A DNA stretch of 64,000 bases from Isoetes taiwanensis (GCA_021234155.1 JAJEKV010000019.1:19777359-19841358); one strand, 5' to 3'. Shown: positions 24,006 to 36,540, numbered from the stretch's first letter. Translations and numbers: made by a program. Notes: generated by a model not told the origin, from the letters alone.

Positions 24006-24787
24006 CAAGGAGTTACATTGCTGTAGCATGTTAGAGATAGAACATAACATCATCAATTCCCACTAGAAAAAGCAAATGCAATACCATCCACCGATGAGAG
24101 CTGTAGGGCACACTTACCTACTTACTTCTAGAAAAGCATGTTACGCAAGTGCCTCCTGTTTCGTTGCAATTTCGTCTATGATTCTCCAAGCAAATCTTTG
24201 AGAATTGATATTCAAAGGTCTGCAACTGAAGTTGAAATTTGCATGTTGGGATAAACATATTATGAAGGTGAGAGGGCAATAGAATACTTCTTGTAGCAAA
24301 TTTCTTGGGAATTATTTATAATACAGAGATATTTTAACAAATACACTAGGCATTTTTAAAGTTTTTCAAAATTATAATCTCATACCTTTTTCAAAAATAA
24401 GCGCATGATACTCCACCGATTCTACAAATGATTGTACCTTATAGTTGATAGCGTTTTCTATGCGGATTCATAAGATAACTAATGAGATTTTATATGCAAC
24501 TTCGACAGAAAATTTACCATACCTAGGATTGCAAACAACCACCAAGGAACCTCCTAACGTAGGATTTCTACCTGAATAGGCATGCATTTACAAGGATCCA
24601 AATCTAAGAGCAATAAAATAAAATAGATAAAAACAGAGACAAGGGCGCATGCATTAATTTTAGACTAGATGTGAATGATCAGAAATATCTGGAAGGATGA
24701 TCCTACACACAGCTTTTTGGAGGCCAAATAATACATAATTGCTAGCGACCAAATCTTACAACTCCTAAAAACAAATTATGCCACTGC
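24006..24787. other. No gene seen
   Basis: This is an AT-rich interval between the RPA-like fragment and the Helitron helicase-like fragment. No open frame with family resemblance was found; it may be intronic or decayed Helitron sequence. Confidence 0.4.
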
Positions 24788-25375
24788 TTAAAGTGTCCTC
24801 CTATATTCTTTCATGTCCTTTTCCAAATAACATTTGTTTAGTGAACTTGCTACAAGCGAAGCCTGTCTGACCTGGTACATCAGTAGGAGATATGGCTTGT
24901 ACAAAGTGTATACTGAGAACATGCAGCTGATTCGATGCTTTAAGTATTCAAATATGTCTTCTTTCCCACCATAACTTCTGGTGCCATGTGGGAATAAAAA
25001 AGGAAACATGCACATTTCTATTGTCAATGGCAACTCAGATACTCTATTATCTATTGTTGTACCAGTTAATGTCATGTATCTTAAGGATTGTATTAGATTG
25101 CCCCCATCTCTCCTTGACAATATCGAGAGCTCATATGTCTCATGTTTTGAGAAAGTGTTTGATGACACATTTTGCGTTACATCTTCCAATATTGAAAATC
25201 CCCTTGTATTTGTTGTCTCCATTGCAATGTATGGCCTTGTGTCAGCATATTGGTCAACAATTTTTTGTATTACATTGACTGACATAATGTTTATTCTGGT
25301 TGTTGGATTTGGTCTTTCATACAATGTTAGGAAATTTTTCACAAAAGGATTGTGTTCCAATAGGTATCCCAACAA
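24788..25375 (-). pseudogene. Helitron helicase-like N-terminal (Rep-proximal) domain fragment
   Basis: A 195-codon frame contains ELSILSRRDGGNLIQSLRYM, then ELPLTIEMCMFPFLFPHGTR with SYGG and FEYLKHRISCMFSVYTLYKP, and then LLLMYQVRQASLVAS. The P-x-LFP-x-G block, R-x-S..., and a final 'mYqvRqasLv' segment are the signature of the Helitron_like_N domain that precedes the Rep (HUH) nuclease in Helitron transposases. The HUH motif and PIF1-type helicase that should follow on the left are absent within the frame, so only a piece remains. Confidence 0.75.
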
Positions 25376-27244
25376 AGATCATATGCTTGCTTCATTGGCA
25401 TCCACTGGAAGATCAATCACGTCACCCCATGCCATGAGTGGGTTTTTCTAGCAATGATCTATTCCAACGAGTTCCAAATGCACTGTCATTGCAAAACATT
25501 GCATGCTGCAGATGCAGGCCAGATCTATATAATTTTTTTCTAATCTGAAATGCCCAAGGCTATGCAGTATGATTTCTTGAAATTTCTTTATGTTATGATC
25601 GAGTTCCAGTAGGCCGATGTGTAAAGACAACTTATTGATGAGTTCACATCAGAAATGTCACTATTATTTTACTGTCACAATTATATCCGTCATATTTATT
25701 TACTCTTTTTTGCTGTTCTACAGGTACAAAGGTTTACAGTAGAAACAGATACAAACAGATACATTTTTTTCCAGTCTTTCTCGGCCATGGAAACTAGAAC
25801 ATGTTATAAGTGATTGCCATCTTTGATCGTTCTGGCATCTAATGCCAATGATGGGTTCTACAGATTTATTTGTAGTTGATGTTACAAGTAACTTGATGGC
25901 ATCAATATGAGACAGATGTTCAAGCGGCTGAAGAATGTCCCTGTTTTTAAAATAAGACACCACCTTGCAGAATTACAAAATTATAAACTTTTACAAAAGG
26001 CCTGAACTCTTGCTCTAGCTATTTATGGTCTGTCATGATCTCTTTCAGGCTTCTTCCATGTATTTTCGATTAACAAAATCAGGAATCTAATGGAGTAAAG
26101 TTACAAACGCTAAGCTAGTTGTCAATATGAATAAAAAATCAATACTCAACCTTAGATGGTAGAATGACTGCCCCAGTTTTTTAAGCAACCTACATAGTAA
26201 GCAGGGAAACCATTCTAGAATATACAACCTCAGATCCATTCATTCTTCTCTATTGGCAATACTATCAATTAATGATTTTTGCTTCAGTACATTGATGGAT
26301 TGCCGGAACACCAATAGCCATTGGATATACCTCTGTTATGGTCTTCCTTTTTTATGGGCAAGAAGAAAAGCTAGATTCTGCTTCAATTTACAAACTCAGT
26401 GCAAAGAGCAAATAGAGAGTGCAAATCGTGCAAAAAATTAGCCTTCCCGTACTCTTTTTTCTGCAACACGCCTTCGCCAGAGCCCCAAGCCATGCAAAGC
26501 ACCTTCGTTTTCCCTATACTTGATGGCTTGCTAAAACTTGAATTTGGTTTCTATTTTTCTCCTCCATATTTCGATAAGGTGGAGCACAAGATCACCCCCC
26601 CTCCCCGGGGGCCTGTATCCCAACTTCTCAATTTCATTATACAATGCCTTTCGAAAATAATCTTTTGCTTTTGTATGCATTAGAATAACATGATGCTTCA
26701 AGATTTCGAAGCCCTTTCCTTGTACTAAAAGAAACAAGAGAAATATATTGAAAAGAAATGCTAAGCTACTGATATAAAGATCATACTGTTTCGACCATGA
26801 CAGCGTATTTTTCCAAGCCTTTGAATATAAAAACATTACAATTTTTAACACTTCAGCTACTAGCTACTGGTGTTGAAAGACTAAGGCTTAAACTTGACAA
26901 ATCAGTCAGTGTGGCTCTTGTGCTTATTTGGGCCTGCAAACCACAGTTGGCCAAACCGCAGTTGGCATCAAGGAGTACAACCATCAAACTTTCTTGATAC
27001 TAAAGAATCGTTGTAGAGGTTGTTGTAGCCAAATCTAATAGCATCATAACTTGCATACCTCTCAACATCTTTAGCCAAATCTAATGGCATTATAACTTGC
27101 ATACCTCTCAACGTCTTTAGCCATTTTTTGAATTGTTCCATAAGAATCCACGATTGTTTTATGAAGGCATTCATGGCATTCTTTCCACTATGCGATACAA
27201 ATGTGTTCCTCACCCTTGCCTCAAGCCTGCACTACTGCACTACT

Positions 27245-27245
<1 letters not shown>
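25376..27245. other. Mostly non-coding, possible captured exon near 26.5-26.7 kb
   Basis: There is no confident gene. The minus-strand stretch at about 26531-26700 (EILKHHVILMHTKAKDYFRK, then ALYNEIEKLGYRPPGRGGD) reads like a folded-protein exon, but I cannot assign it. At about 27015-27120 a 45-50-bp segment (GCCAAATCTAATAGCATCAT...) is tandemly duplicated. The right end abuts the T run of the LINE tail. Confidence 0.35.
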
Positions 27246-27289
<44 letters not shown>

Positions 27290-28985
27290 AAGGAAGGAAG
27301 GAAGGAAGGAAGGAAGTTTATTTTAACGTCCACGGAGGCCAGAGGCCTATGAGACGGCACAGACGAAAACCAACAAATTTGTTAATCAGATATAAAAAGG
27401 ACAAAATTTACATGTCTCATCTAATTGTAAGCACAAAAAGATGCCACAAGAGCACGAGCCTGGAGCACAATGTAGTTACTCCAGAATAGGAGACTAATGA
27501 TAAGAATCAATTTGAAGATACTGAATCCAAATACGTTCCATCATTTCTGACTCAAGGGAGAAACACTCATAAGCCGTCAGCATCATTTTCTGGGCCACTG
27601 TAATAACATCATGTGCAGATGAATAAATGCCTTGAAAATGTGGCGTCTGCGATGCTCCCATATCGACCACAGGAACCAACCAGAATCAAGATGGAATGCC
27701 CTCTGTTTAGCTGGGGGCCATGCATTGGAATAGAACGCCAAGAGGATGCATCGGCGGTCCAATGCACTATTAAACAAACCTTGTAGCCAGGACCATGTCA
27801 GCTGAACCTCTGGACAATAGAAAAGATTGTGCTCAAGAGTTTCAACATCTGAAAGGCAAAGCGGGAATAGTGCAGATATGCGAGGATCATAACAGTGACG
27901 GAAAGCATTAACACGCACGCACCTGTGAATAACATGCCACCAAAGTACAAAAACTTTTCCCAAGGCCATCGCCATGTATGCCGTAGAGTGGGTTGTGGAA
28001 CATGTAGGTGCCATCCATCTGGCAGGGGGAGGGGCTATGGTGCTAAGAGAAGGCGATATACTGATTTGACAAAGTGCTTGCCTTTGTGAATATTTTCATG
28101 ACAGTCCCAAGGCACCCGTGCGACAACACCAACCTGCACCATAAGTGGCAAATTTTTTGGGACATTCTCCCATACAGACACATCCCAATGGGAGAGCAGG
28201 AACTTTGCCTGAAATGTAGGCCAAGACAATAGGCGACCAGCTTCATACCATGCGTGAATAGAGTCAACACCTGCAAGAACCCACCATCTTTGTGTAAGGG
28301 AATGAACTGATGCAGCCGGTGGAGGTGCTGAGGGATTTGGAGGCTGTGGTGCCCATCACCATGGAGTCTCCAATAAGGTGTAGATGGAAGGGCATGGCCA
28401 AAAGAGGTGTTTGACTGCATCCCATGCTGTCAACAATCCACGCAAAAATGGAGAAACATTTGAAAAAGGCTGGAAATGCCGAAATAATGCTCAAGGTAGG
28501 ACTGATTTGACTGTCTTCTTGCCTAGTGGAATACAGTGAACAAGAGCTTGTCTAAGAAGGTGTAAACTAGGAGAGTCATCTTCACTATTCAGGGGTCTCC
28601 AAATGAACTTTGAAATAAGGACTTTGCTTTGCAGTAAGAAGTCCATCATACCCGGACCACCTGCCCACTTTGGAAGGATGCATTTCGACCAAACCACCTT
28701 AATCACAATACGTTCCTCAGTTTTCCATGCATTTTTTATTGCTAAGTGGCTATGGCGAATTTTCTTTCTTCTACGGGATGCCAAGTTCTTGCATTTTGTT
28801 TTTAGGTTAATTTTGGGAGCTCGTGAAGCCTTGTTTGCTGTGGATGAAATCAGTATGGCAGAGATATGGCATTTGGAAAACACAAAAACACAAATCGACC
28901 TCCATAGCCACAAAGCAAAACTTTACGTATTGGCAGAGGCTTGGCGGCCACGAACTTTCAAAAACAGCTTCCAGCGATGGCTTTC
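27246..28985 (-). pseudogene. 5'-truncated LINE with A tail and CTTC repeat
   Basis: On the minus strand the sequence ends in a CTTC microsatellite (27289-27316) followed by about 43 A (T run 27246-27288 on the plus strand). Coding remnants are at 28491-28913 (WSKCILPKWAGGPGMMDFLL and SKVLISKFIWRPLN, the LINE post-RT region) and 27583-28014 (VFVLWWHVIHRCVRVNAF and LSDVETLEHNLFYCPEVQLTWSW), the reverse-transcriptase zinc-binding domain with C-x6-H-x4-C spacing. No RT catalytic core is left, so it is a 3' fragment. The last 60 bases before the tail resemble the end of the LINE at 59.49 kb. Confidence 0.85.
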
Positions 28986-29702
28986 AATTTTAACTCGAAA
29001 ATAAAAAAACCTTCTAGAAGTTTCTTGGTGGGACTTTGCCAGAATAATAAGCAAAGTTGGAAGATAATCAAGTTTTGGAATTCTTTAATATTAAAATTGC
29101 AACTGCTTTATCTATGAAAATATCTAAAGATTGATATACATAGTGTTCTTGAATTCTTTATTAACGATTATAAAGATGTCAAGTTCTCTAAGTAAATTGA
29201 GGCCATTTCTAATATAACTGAAATGACAGCCTTTATCGAACAATAAATTACTGGAAATTTTTAGCCTAAAGGGCTGAACTTGGAAATTTTTAGCCTAAGG
29301 GGCTGGCTTAGAAATTTTTAGCCTAAAGGGCTGGAGTTGAAAATTTTTAGCCTAAAGGGCTGGAATTGAATATTTCTGGTTGTGGATTAAATCAGAGTTG
29401 TAACCATGGACTTGGTTATGTTAATTTTCCATATAATTTCTTGATCGAGGACGATCAATCCCGGGAAGGGGAGGAATTGATATGGTGGTGCTCGGGGGAG
29501 TGGTTTGGAAAGCAAGAACAAGTTAGTTACATGGGAAATGAACATAAGACTCGCACCATCGAGATATTTATGGAACCTTGGAAAAGGTTGAGATCCTATA
29601 ATTGGCCCACATACCTTTACCTTTTTCCCAAAAGGCTCCTTATATAAGGGGAAGAGGCACGCTTATTGGATTCAGATCCATCTCTATCCCTGTCTGCTCC
29701 CT
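28986..29702 (+). mobile_element. Left part of an older LTR element (relative of the 38-46.8 kb array)
   Basis: The stretch at about 29040-29477 matches the end of the internal region of the array units (TTATTAACGATTATAA, ACTGAAATGACAGCC, TAGCCTAAAGGGCTGG, the ATTTCT-GTTGTGGATT motif) and ends in a polypurine run. TGATATGGTGGTGCTCGGGG at 29478 is its LTR start. That LTR is cut at 29702 by the giant Ty3 element and resumes at 58194. Four copies of a short GAAATTTTTAGCCTAAAGGG unit lie at about 29256-29365. Confidence 0.75.
29698..29702. repeat. Target-site duplication TCCCT (left) of giant Ty3 element
   Basis: TCCCT directly precedes the LTR start TGTGACG. The identical TCCCT follows the other LTR end at 58189-58193. 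A 5-bp duplication is the norm for Ty3 integrases. Confidence 0.85.
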
Positions 29703-31253
29703 TGTGACGTCCCCTATTTCCTCTATGATGCTCCCATCGTATCAGAAGGCGGAGTTCATCCCCCTGGCAACCAAACTGACAGGGGCCATCCACCTGACAC
29801 CAATCCTTGACAACGGATCAATGAGGAAGAATGGATGGGTCATTTGCCCCATCTTCCCTCGGGGTCGTCCTAGCTGCGAAAGCGTAAGTAAACATAAGCA
29901 CATGACATCAACATACATCAACAAAGTCACCTCGAAGGGTGACCACATCCTAACATACATGTAATAACATATCAATAACATCAGCATCACATGGGAGATC
30001 CTACCCAAGGGCTCAGACTCCAAGGTATAGACTGACGGCTTGGGCCTCCAGAAGTCAATGCAGACATAATTCATAGCAAATGGATTGGGCTGGCATAGAA
30101 ACATGGCTGTAGTCCACTCCATCTGCCCCTCCTATGCACACTTTGCAGAGTAGGTTGAAGAGTCTTAGGACTGGATCGTAGCCTACTGGGTGCATAGCCA
30201 AAGGGGCTATTGCTGGGTTGCATCTCCCAGTCCCGATGAGGCAGAAGGAGAGTCTCCTCCCCTCCAAAGGCATGCATGCCCATCACAGGCGGCTAGGGGC
30301 CACTACCCATATTCGACTTGAACCTCATTGAAGGTGACGCATCACCCAAGAGGTGTCGAGCTCATGCCTTACCCACACGCAGTAGTAAACCATTAAGCCT
30401 AGCCAGCTTAGATCCCCGGTAGGCTTTACACACCAGAGGGATCAGTCAGTGATGGGACAAGTCCTTCTTATTCCACCGGTCTAGCCCCGCCACCCACAAC
30501 TAGGCGGGCTCTTGTACACGGGCCGCATTAATTGGGAATTAATGAGGTTAACTAGGACCATCTGCTACTGAAGGTTTCAGGGTCTCTACCCCCCTTCCCA
30601 CATACACAGGAGAGCATAGAATGGGGCATCAACACATCAAAGATCAATACCAAATACTGAAATACTGAATGAGATCTAATCTATCTTACCTAATCATACA
30701 AGGTTAGGTTCTTTCGTTATGGCTGGTGATCTTAGGATCTACAAGGCTGATCAGACTGATCTAACATACTATCCTAGCTCATTGCCGGGCTAAGAGGTAG
30801 CTTTGCACAATAGAATTGCAAGTTACCTGATCCTTGGCTAGCTCCAACTCCCCAGATTGCGTCCATGGCTTCGAACTTGCTGAAGACTGCTGCTCTTGCA
30901 TTGGCGAATCTAATGTGCAAGGGCGGCTCAGCGGCATCTGGCAATGCGAAATGGCAGCTTGCCTTAGCCGGAATGGCTTAGGGAAGCCCAAAAGGCGAAA
31001 GAAGAAAGGTGTAGGGTTCCCCTTTGGTTCCTTATATGTGAACTTTTAGGGTTAGGTTAGAAGGGACCAAATGGAGTATTGCCACTTGGCAAGGGGGGTT
31101 TTAATTGCATATGTATAATATACATGCGCAACATACGAGGTTGCCCCCTAGGTGCAACTCTTTACGGCTCTCAAGTACTTGTCGTGATGACATGTACGTG
31201 TGGTGGCAGTATAATATACGTATTCGGATCGCATGTTATGCTGGAACGTCACA
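29703..31253 (-). repeat. 3' LTR of giant Ty3 element II
   Basis: The 1,551-bp LTR begins TGTGACGTCCCC and ends GAACGTCACA, so the two ends are inverted repeats of TGTGACG. From 29959 on it is nearly collinear with the copy at 56936-58188. On the minus strand it holds a telo-box-like AACCCTAA (about 31048) and a TATA-like CATATAAGG (about 31035), a plausible LTR promoter. Short open frames within it are not genes. Confidence 0.9.
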
Positions 31254-31268
31254 ATCTCCCCACCTTGA
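31254..31268 (-). promoter_or_regulatory. Polypurine tract of element II
   Basis: On the minus strand AAGGTGGGGAGATT lies immediately before the LTR start TGTGACG, the expected place for plus-strand DNA priming. This fixes the element's orientation. Confidence 0.8.
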
Positions 31269-31900
31269 ATTGATGATGTCCTCAACATCACGCGTCTCCC
31301 CACCTTGGAACCCTGCATACCCTGCAATTATATTTGATACATATAGTTTTACAACATAATTACCCCAAGGTAATATTTTGATTTATCATAACGCATCCTT
31401 GTTTAATATCATACTATGATAAGAGGTTCTTTCGCCCTCTTATTTTATCGTCTATTATTCACAAAATTTTATGGTTTACACCATTAACATCAACATAGCT
31501 CCAAAATTTTCTAATTAAGGTTTCTTATTGTCTCCTTGCAGCGCATTATGACAAAACATGTGTTGCAAGTCTTCGCAGTGCGACCTTCCTGCCACTAGAC
31601 TCTCCTATTGGCCTGCAGGTCCAACACCACGTCAGTATACATTTAATTATTTAAAGTTGGTTGTTAGGGAACCACCCATTAATTACAATTTATATGGATG
31701 CAAGGCTAATCTCCCGGCGTAAGAAGATTATGTTTCTTCCATCTTGGCCATGGAGACAGCGCCCTATCATGCCTAAGATGATCACTCATACCTACACCTT
31801 TAGTTGCCTTAGGCATGAAGGGTGGCGTCCTTCCCATGACCTCTTATCTCTCAAGGTCGTCTACTTCCGTGGGATGGAAGTAGACTTTTTAATCTACCTC
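31269..31900. other. 3' untranslated part of element II
   Basis: No coding signal was seen between the polypurine tract and the end of the integrase. It probably is the element's 3' untranslated sequence. Confidence 0.5.
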
Positions 31901-33532
31901 CCATTCACCTATCGGTTCGGTGTCGACTACTTCGGTGACGAGCCGACCCTTGCATTGCTCCATGAATTGGGGGTACTGCTTCTCCAAATCTGATTGTAGT
32001 ACCCACGTAGCATCTTCCACAGGTAAGTGCGTCCATTTTGGGATCTTCTTGTCTTCTTATGGGCCCTGTCAAGAAGAACCTTTGGGACAATTTCAAGCTG
32101 GTCATCCGTCATTTCCAGTAACTCAGTTGTCTCCAATACTTCCTCTGGATTAGGAGTGTGCCTCTTCAAGAGACTTACATGGAAGACTTACATGGAAGAT
32201 TTTGAGATGTGCCGGCAGGTCCAACTTGTAGGATTGGCTACCTACTCTCCTGAATGGCCCAGCCCATCTTGGAGCAAGCTTCTTGCAGTTGCCAATGCGG
32301 AGCTTGGCCTGCTTGACTTTGATCTTCAGCCATACATTGTCTCCAACCTGGAATTCCCTTACTGTTCTGTGCTTATCGGCTATGCTTTTCTGCCTACTTC
32401 TCACTGCTAGAAGGTATCCTCTTACCTCCTCCACTAGTTGCTGCATATTTGATAACATCTGCTGGAAGACTTTCACTTTTGACACTGGATTGTGCCATGT
32501 ATATGGGGTAAGACACTGATACCCATAATTAATCATGAAAGGAGACATCTGGGATGACTCCTGCTTGGTGCTGTTGTAGGCGAACTCTACTAAGTGGATG
32601 AAATCATCCCACTTAGATTGTTTATTCCAAACATAATTCCTTAGCATGTCTTCAATGATTCGGTTGGTTCGCTCCGTCTGACCACCCATCTGCGGATGAT
32701 ATGCTGTGCTCATAGAGAGCTTCGTCTGAATGGTGATATGCCAGAATGCACTCATAAATTTAGAATCTTTATCCGAGATTATTTTCGTCGGCATCCCATA
32801 GAGTCTAAAGATCTATTTGGTGAACAATACGACAGTGTTCTGTGGTCCTACACGGCACGAAATGTGCCATCTTTGACGTCTTATCCACCACCACCATTAG
32901 GGCATCCTTAAATCCATATTTATGACTTCCCATTTTGCATTTGGCACTGGCAATGGCTCTAAGGCTCCTGGAATTCGGAGTTGCTCCGCTTTTGTCTGCT
33001 GGCATAATTGGCACTCTCGAATGTACCTGGCTATCTGCTTCTTCATGCCAGGCCAGAAGTAGCTGCTTCTGATCTTGAAATAGGTCTTCATGAATCCTGC
33101 ATGTCCGGCTATGGGACTATTGTGTGTATCGTGGAGTATCAACTTCCTTACTCCCGAAGATTCTGGTACACACAATTTATTCTTGTGATATAGTAGGTTA
33201 CCTTCCTTCTTATAATGCTTGAAGGTCTCCCTTTCCTTATCTATTCTTGCCTCTTTAGAAAGGCTTGCCCACACTTCCTTGAAGTCTCGGTCTAGAGGCA
33301 ACGTCTCTTCTATCTTCTTGCCAAACTCACTGGTGAGTGTTGATATGGCGTTGCTGTGGACTCTTGTCGTCAATGGGTGCCTTGAGAGCGCGTCTGCAAC
33401 CACATTGAGCTTGCCTGGCTTGTACACTATGACAAAGTCATACTCTTCCAGGAACTCCATCCATCTCCTTTGCCTCAAGTTGAGATGTGGTTGAGTGAAG
33501 AGATATTGTAGACTCTGATGGTCCATATCCAA
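31901..33532 (-). pseudogene. Integrase with chromo-like tail (element II)
   Basis: The zinc-binding part is at 32897-33300: LHDTHNSPIAGHAG, FKIRSSYFWPGMKK and CQLCQQTK (HHCC). The core has VVVDKTSKMAHFVPC at about 32.85-32.95 kb (first Asp), KIISDKDSKF (second Asp) and STAYHPQMGGQTERTNR (Glu) at 32.66-32.79 kb. After the GDNVWLK and APRWAGPFR motifs comes LEIVPKVLLDRAHKK and, in a shifted frame, a VEDATWVLQSDLEKQYPQF-like tail, as in the C-terminus of chromovirus integrases. Frame changes near 32.80, 32.90 and 32.05 kb break the gene. Confidence 0.88.
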
Positions 33533-34952
33533 TTCTCCTTCCTAATAAATAATGTCTCCATATTCTCAGTGCTCTCACCACTGCTAACAACTCTTGATCA
33601 TGGGTTGGGTAGCGCGTTTCGGCGTCGTTCATCTTCCTTGAATCATATGCTACTACCCTGCCTTCCTGCATCAAGACCCCTCCTATTGCAATCTTGCTGG
33701 CATCTGTTGCCACCAACTTATCTTTCTCTGGGTCTGGCAAGACTAAGACTGGCGCAGTCATTAAAGCTTCCTTCAACGTCTCAAATGTTGCATGAGCCTT
33801 CCTTTGCCAATGACTCGCCCAATCTTTTATCTTTTCTGCTTTAGTGAGGTCCGTCAATGGAGCTGCCACCTTTGCAAAGTTCTTGACGAACTTCCTATAA
33901 TACCCTGCTAAGCCGAGAAAGCTCCTCACTTCATGGATGTTCTTTGGTGCCGGCCAATCAATTACCGCTTCAATCTTTGCAGGGTCGGTGAAGATCCTTT
34001 CTGCTGTGATTACATGCCCGAAGTACTCCACTCTTTTTGTCGCAAAGTGATACTTGGATAGCTTCGCATAAAGCTGATGCCCCCTCAACTTTTCAAGTAC
34101 TTTTCTCAAGTGCTGGGCATGCTCCTCTAAGGATTTGCTATAGACTAGAATGTCATCAAAGAAAACTATGATGAATGCATCTAGGAACTCGTGGAAAATA
34201 TCATTCATGAGCCTCATGAAGATTGCTAGAGCGTTGGACAATCCAAACGGCATCACTATGAACTCATAGTGGCCATACCTCGTCCTGAATGCAGTCTTAT
34301 AGATGTACTCTTTCTTGATTCTGATTTCGTGATAGCCTGACCTCAAATCTCTCTTGGAAAAGACCTTTGCTCCCTGCAGTTGATCCATCAAATCATCTGA
34401 TCGAGGTAAAGCATATTTGTTCTTGATGGTGTGCTTGTTCAATTGACGATAGTCAATGCACATTCTGAGACTTCCATCCTTCTTCTTGACGAAGAGTATT
34501 GGCGCTCCAAATGGGGAGACACTAGGTCTTATAAACCCTATGTCTAGCAACTCCTGCAATCGCTTCTTCAATTCCGTCAACTCCTGGGTTGACATCCTGT
34601 AGGGCGTCTTGCTTGTTGGCTTAGTTCCTGGCTCAAGTGCTATTTCACACTCGACTCCTCTGTAGGGTGGAAGTTGCTTAATCTCATCTGGGAACAAATC
34701 ATGGAATTCCTTCACCAACTTTGCTATAGGCTTTGGGAGCGTGCTCAATGCTTTGGCCTCTTTCTCTTGGGTTGTCTCTTGCTCGTCAACTTCGAGTTTA
34801 AAGACATAGGCCACTTGCTCCTTCCTTATGCAATTAAGTAACTTCTTACTAGACATGCATTGCATGAATGGGGTGACTTCTTTACCTGTTATCTCAATGA
34901 TCTTGCCCTCTGGCGTTGTTAAGGTTACTTTTCGCTTCCCACAATCAATCAT
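33438..34952 (-). CDS. Reverse transcriptase-RNase H, copy 1 (element II)
   Basis: An open frame of 504 codons runs from the protease-RT spacer ([20 protein letters not shown]) through the RT blocks [60 protein letters not shown] and the catalytic [10 protein letters not shown]. It continues into RNase H ([19 protein letters not shown] and [20 protein letters not shown]). RT type and wording are those of plant chromovirus (Tekay/Reina-like) lineages. The end is frameshifted into the RNase H tail near 33.5 kb. The frame is strikingly well kept compared with the other retroelement genes here. Confidence 0.9.
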   Translation of the reverse strand: MIDCGKRKVTLTTPEGKIIEITGKEVTPFMQCMSSKKLLNCIRKEQVAYVFKLEVDEQETTQEKEAKALSTLPKPIAKLVKEFHDLFPDEIKQLPPYRGVECEIALEPGTKPTSKTPYRMSTQELTELKKRLQELLDIGFIRPSVSPFGAPILFVKKKDGSLRMCIDYRQLNKHTIKNKYALPRSDDLMDQLQGAKVFSKRDLRSGYHEIRIKKEYIYKTAFRTRYGHYEFIVMPFGLSNALAIFMRLMNDIFHEFLDAFIIVFFDDILVYSKSLEEHAQHLRKVLEKLRGHQLYAKLSKYHFATKRVEYFGHVITAERIFTDPAKIEAVIDWPAPKNIHEVRSFLGLAGYYRKFVKNFAKVAAPLTDLTKAEKIKDWASHWQRKAHATFETLKEALMTAPVLVLPDPEKDKLVATDASKIAIGGVLMQEGRVVAYDSRKMNDAETRYPTHDQELLAVVRALRIWRHYLLGRRIGYGPSESTISLHSTTSQLEAKEMDGVPGRV

Positions 34953-35434
34953 GGCTCCAGCCGGTCCAAGTTATTCCATGCCTATGATCAAGTCGTACTT
35001 GCCTATGTTCATCACTTCTGCTCCCATTCCAACATTGATACCTGGCAACTCCTGAGGTGACATCGTGTAGGGCGCCTTACTTGTTGGCTTAGTTCCTGGC
35101 TCAAGTGTTATTTCACACTCGACTCCTCTGTAAGGTGGGAGTTGCTTAATCTCATCTGGAAACAAATCATGGAATTCCTTCATCAACTTGGCTATCGGCT
35201 TTCGGAGCTTGCTCAATGCTTTGGCCTCTTTGTCTTCCTCTGCCTCTTGCTCGTCAACTTCGAGTTTAAGACATAGGCCACTTGCTCCTTTCTTATGCAT
35301 TTAAATAGCTTCTTACTAGACATGCATTCTATGCTTGGGGTGACTTCTTTACCTGTTATCTCAATGACTTCTTTACCTTTCCTTATCTGTTCTTGCCTCT
35401 TTACAAAGGCTTGTCCATACTTCTTTAAAGTCAC
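34953..35434 (-). pseudogene. Chimeric joint between duplicated polyprotein copies
   Basis: Protease-end sequence ([20 protein letters not shown]) at 34.96-35.05 kb is fused to a third copy of the spacer before RT ([15 protein letters not shown]-like, 35.05-35.33 kb). That is joined at about 35.37 kb to sequence matching the RNase H-integrase junction (as at 33.23 kb). So a third, internally deleted piece of the polyprotein lies between the two larger copies. Confidence 0.75.
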
Positions 35435-36531
35435 AAGGTCTCTTCAATCCTCTTGCCATACTCACTTGTGAGGGTCAATATGGCGTTGCAATGGGTCCTT
35501 GTCTTCAATGGCCTCCTGGAGAGCGCATCTGCTACTACATTTAGCTTGCCTGGCTTGTAGACTATTTCGAAGTCGTACTCTTCGAGAAATTCCATCCACC
35601 TCCTTTGCCTCAAATTCAGGAGTGGTTGCGTGAAGATGTACTAGAGGATTTGATGATCTGTATCTAGTTGGAACTTTCTTCCCAACAAGTAGTGTCTCCA
35701 GATTCTCAAGGCACTTACAATGGCCAAAAGCTCTTGGTCATGAGTCGGGTAGCATTGCTCTGCATCATTCATCTTCTTGGAGTCGTATGCGACTACCCTT
35801 CCCTCCTGCATGAGGACTGCTCCCGTTGCTATCTTGCTAGCATCAGTCGCTACAAGCTTATTCTTGCTTGGATCTGGCAAGACTAAGACTGGCGCAGTCG
35901 TTAAAGCTTCCTTCAACATCTCAAATGCTGCATGGGCCTTCTTTTGCCAATGACTTGCCCAATCTTTTATCTTTCCTGCCTTGGTGAGGTCCGTCAATGG
36001 AGCTGCCACCTTGGCAAAGTTCTTGACAAACTTCCTATAATACCCTGCTAAGCCGAGGAAGCTCCTCACTTCATGGGTGTTCTTTGGTGCCGGCCAATCA
36101 ATTACCGCTTCAATCTTTGCAGGGTCAGTGGAGATCCCTTCTGCCGTGATTACATGCCCCAAGTACTCCACTCTTTCTGTTGCGAAGTGACACTTGGATA
36201 GCTTCGCGTAAAGTTGATGCCTCATCAACTTTTCAAGTACTTTTCTCAAGTGCTGGACATGCTCCTCTAAGGATTTGCTGTAGACTATAATGTCATCAAA
36301 TAAAACTATGATGAAAGCATCTAGGAATTTGTGGAAAACATCATTCATGAGCCTCATGAAGGTTGCTGGAGCGTTGGACAATCCAAACGGCATCACTGTG
36401 AACTTATAATGGCCATATCTCGTCCTGAATGCAGACTTATGGATGTCCTCTTCCTCGATTCTGATCTGGTGATAGCCTGACCTCAAATCTATCTTAGAAA
36501 AGACCTTTGCTCCCTGCAGTTGATCCATCAA
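35435..36531 (-). pseudogene. Reverse transcriptase-RNase H, copy 2 (element II)
   Basis: This is a second, nearly identical copy of the RT palm-to-RNase H region. It has [40 protein letters not shown], catalytic [27 protein letters not shown] and [19 protein letters not shown], then RNase H ([17 protein letters not shown] and [20 protein letters not shown]) and, at 35431-35613, [19 protein letters not shown] stop at about 36540 cuts it from its N-terminal half. Its wording (GYHQIRI, APATF) is closer to the family norm than copy 1. Confidence 0.9.
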
Positions 36532-36540
36532 ATCATCTGA

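Noticed and set aside
27128-27352. Plus-strand frames with long Phe runs
   Set aside because: They are translations of the T run and GAAG repeat of a LINE tail, not proteins.
30834-31049. Small open frame in the LTR (also at 57801)
   Set aside because: It is present in both LTR copies with indels and has no family resemblance; it is LTR sequence.
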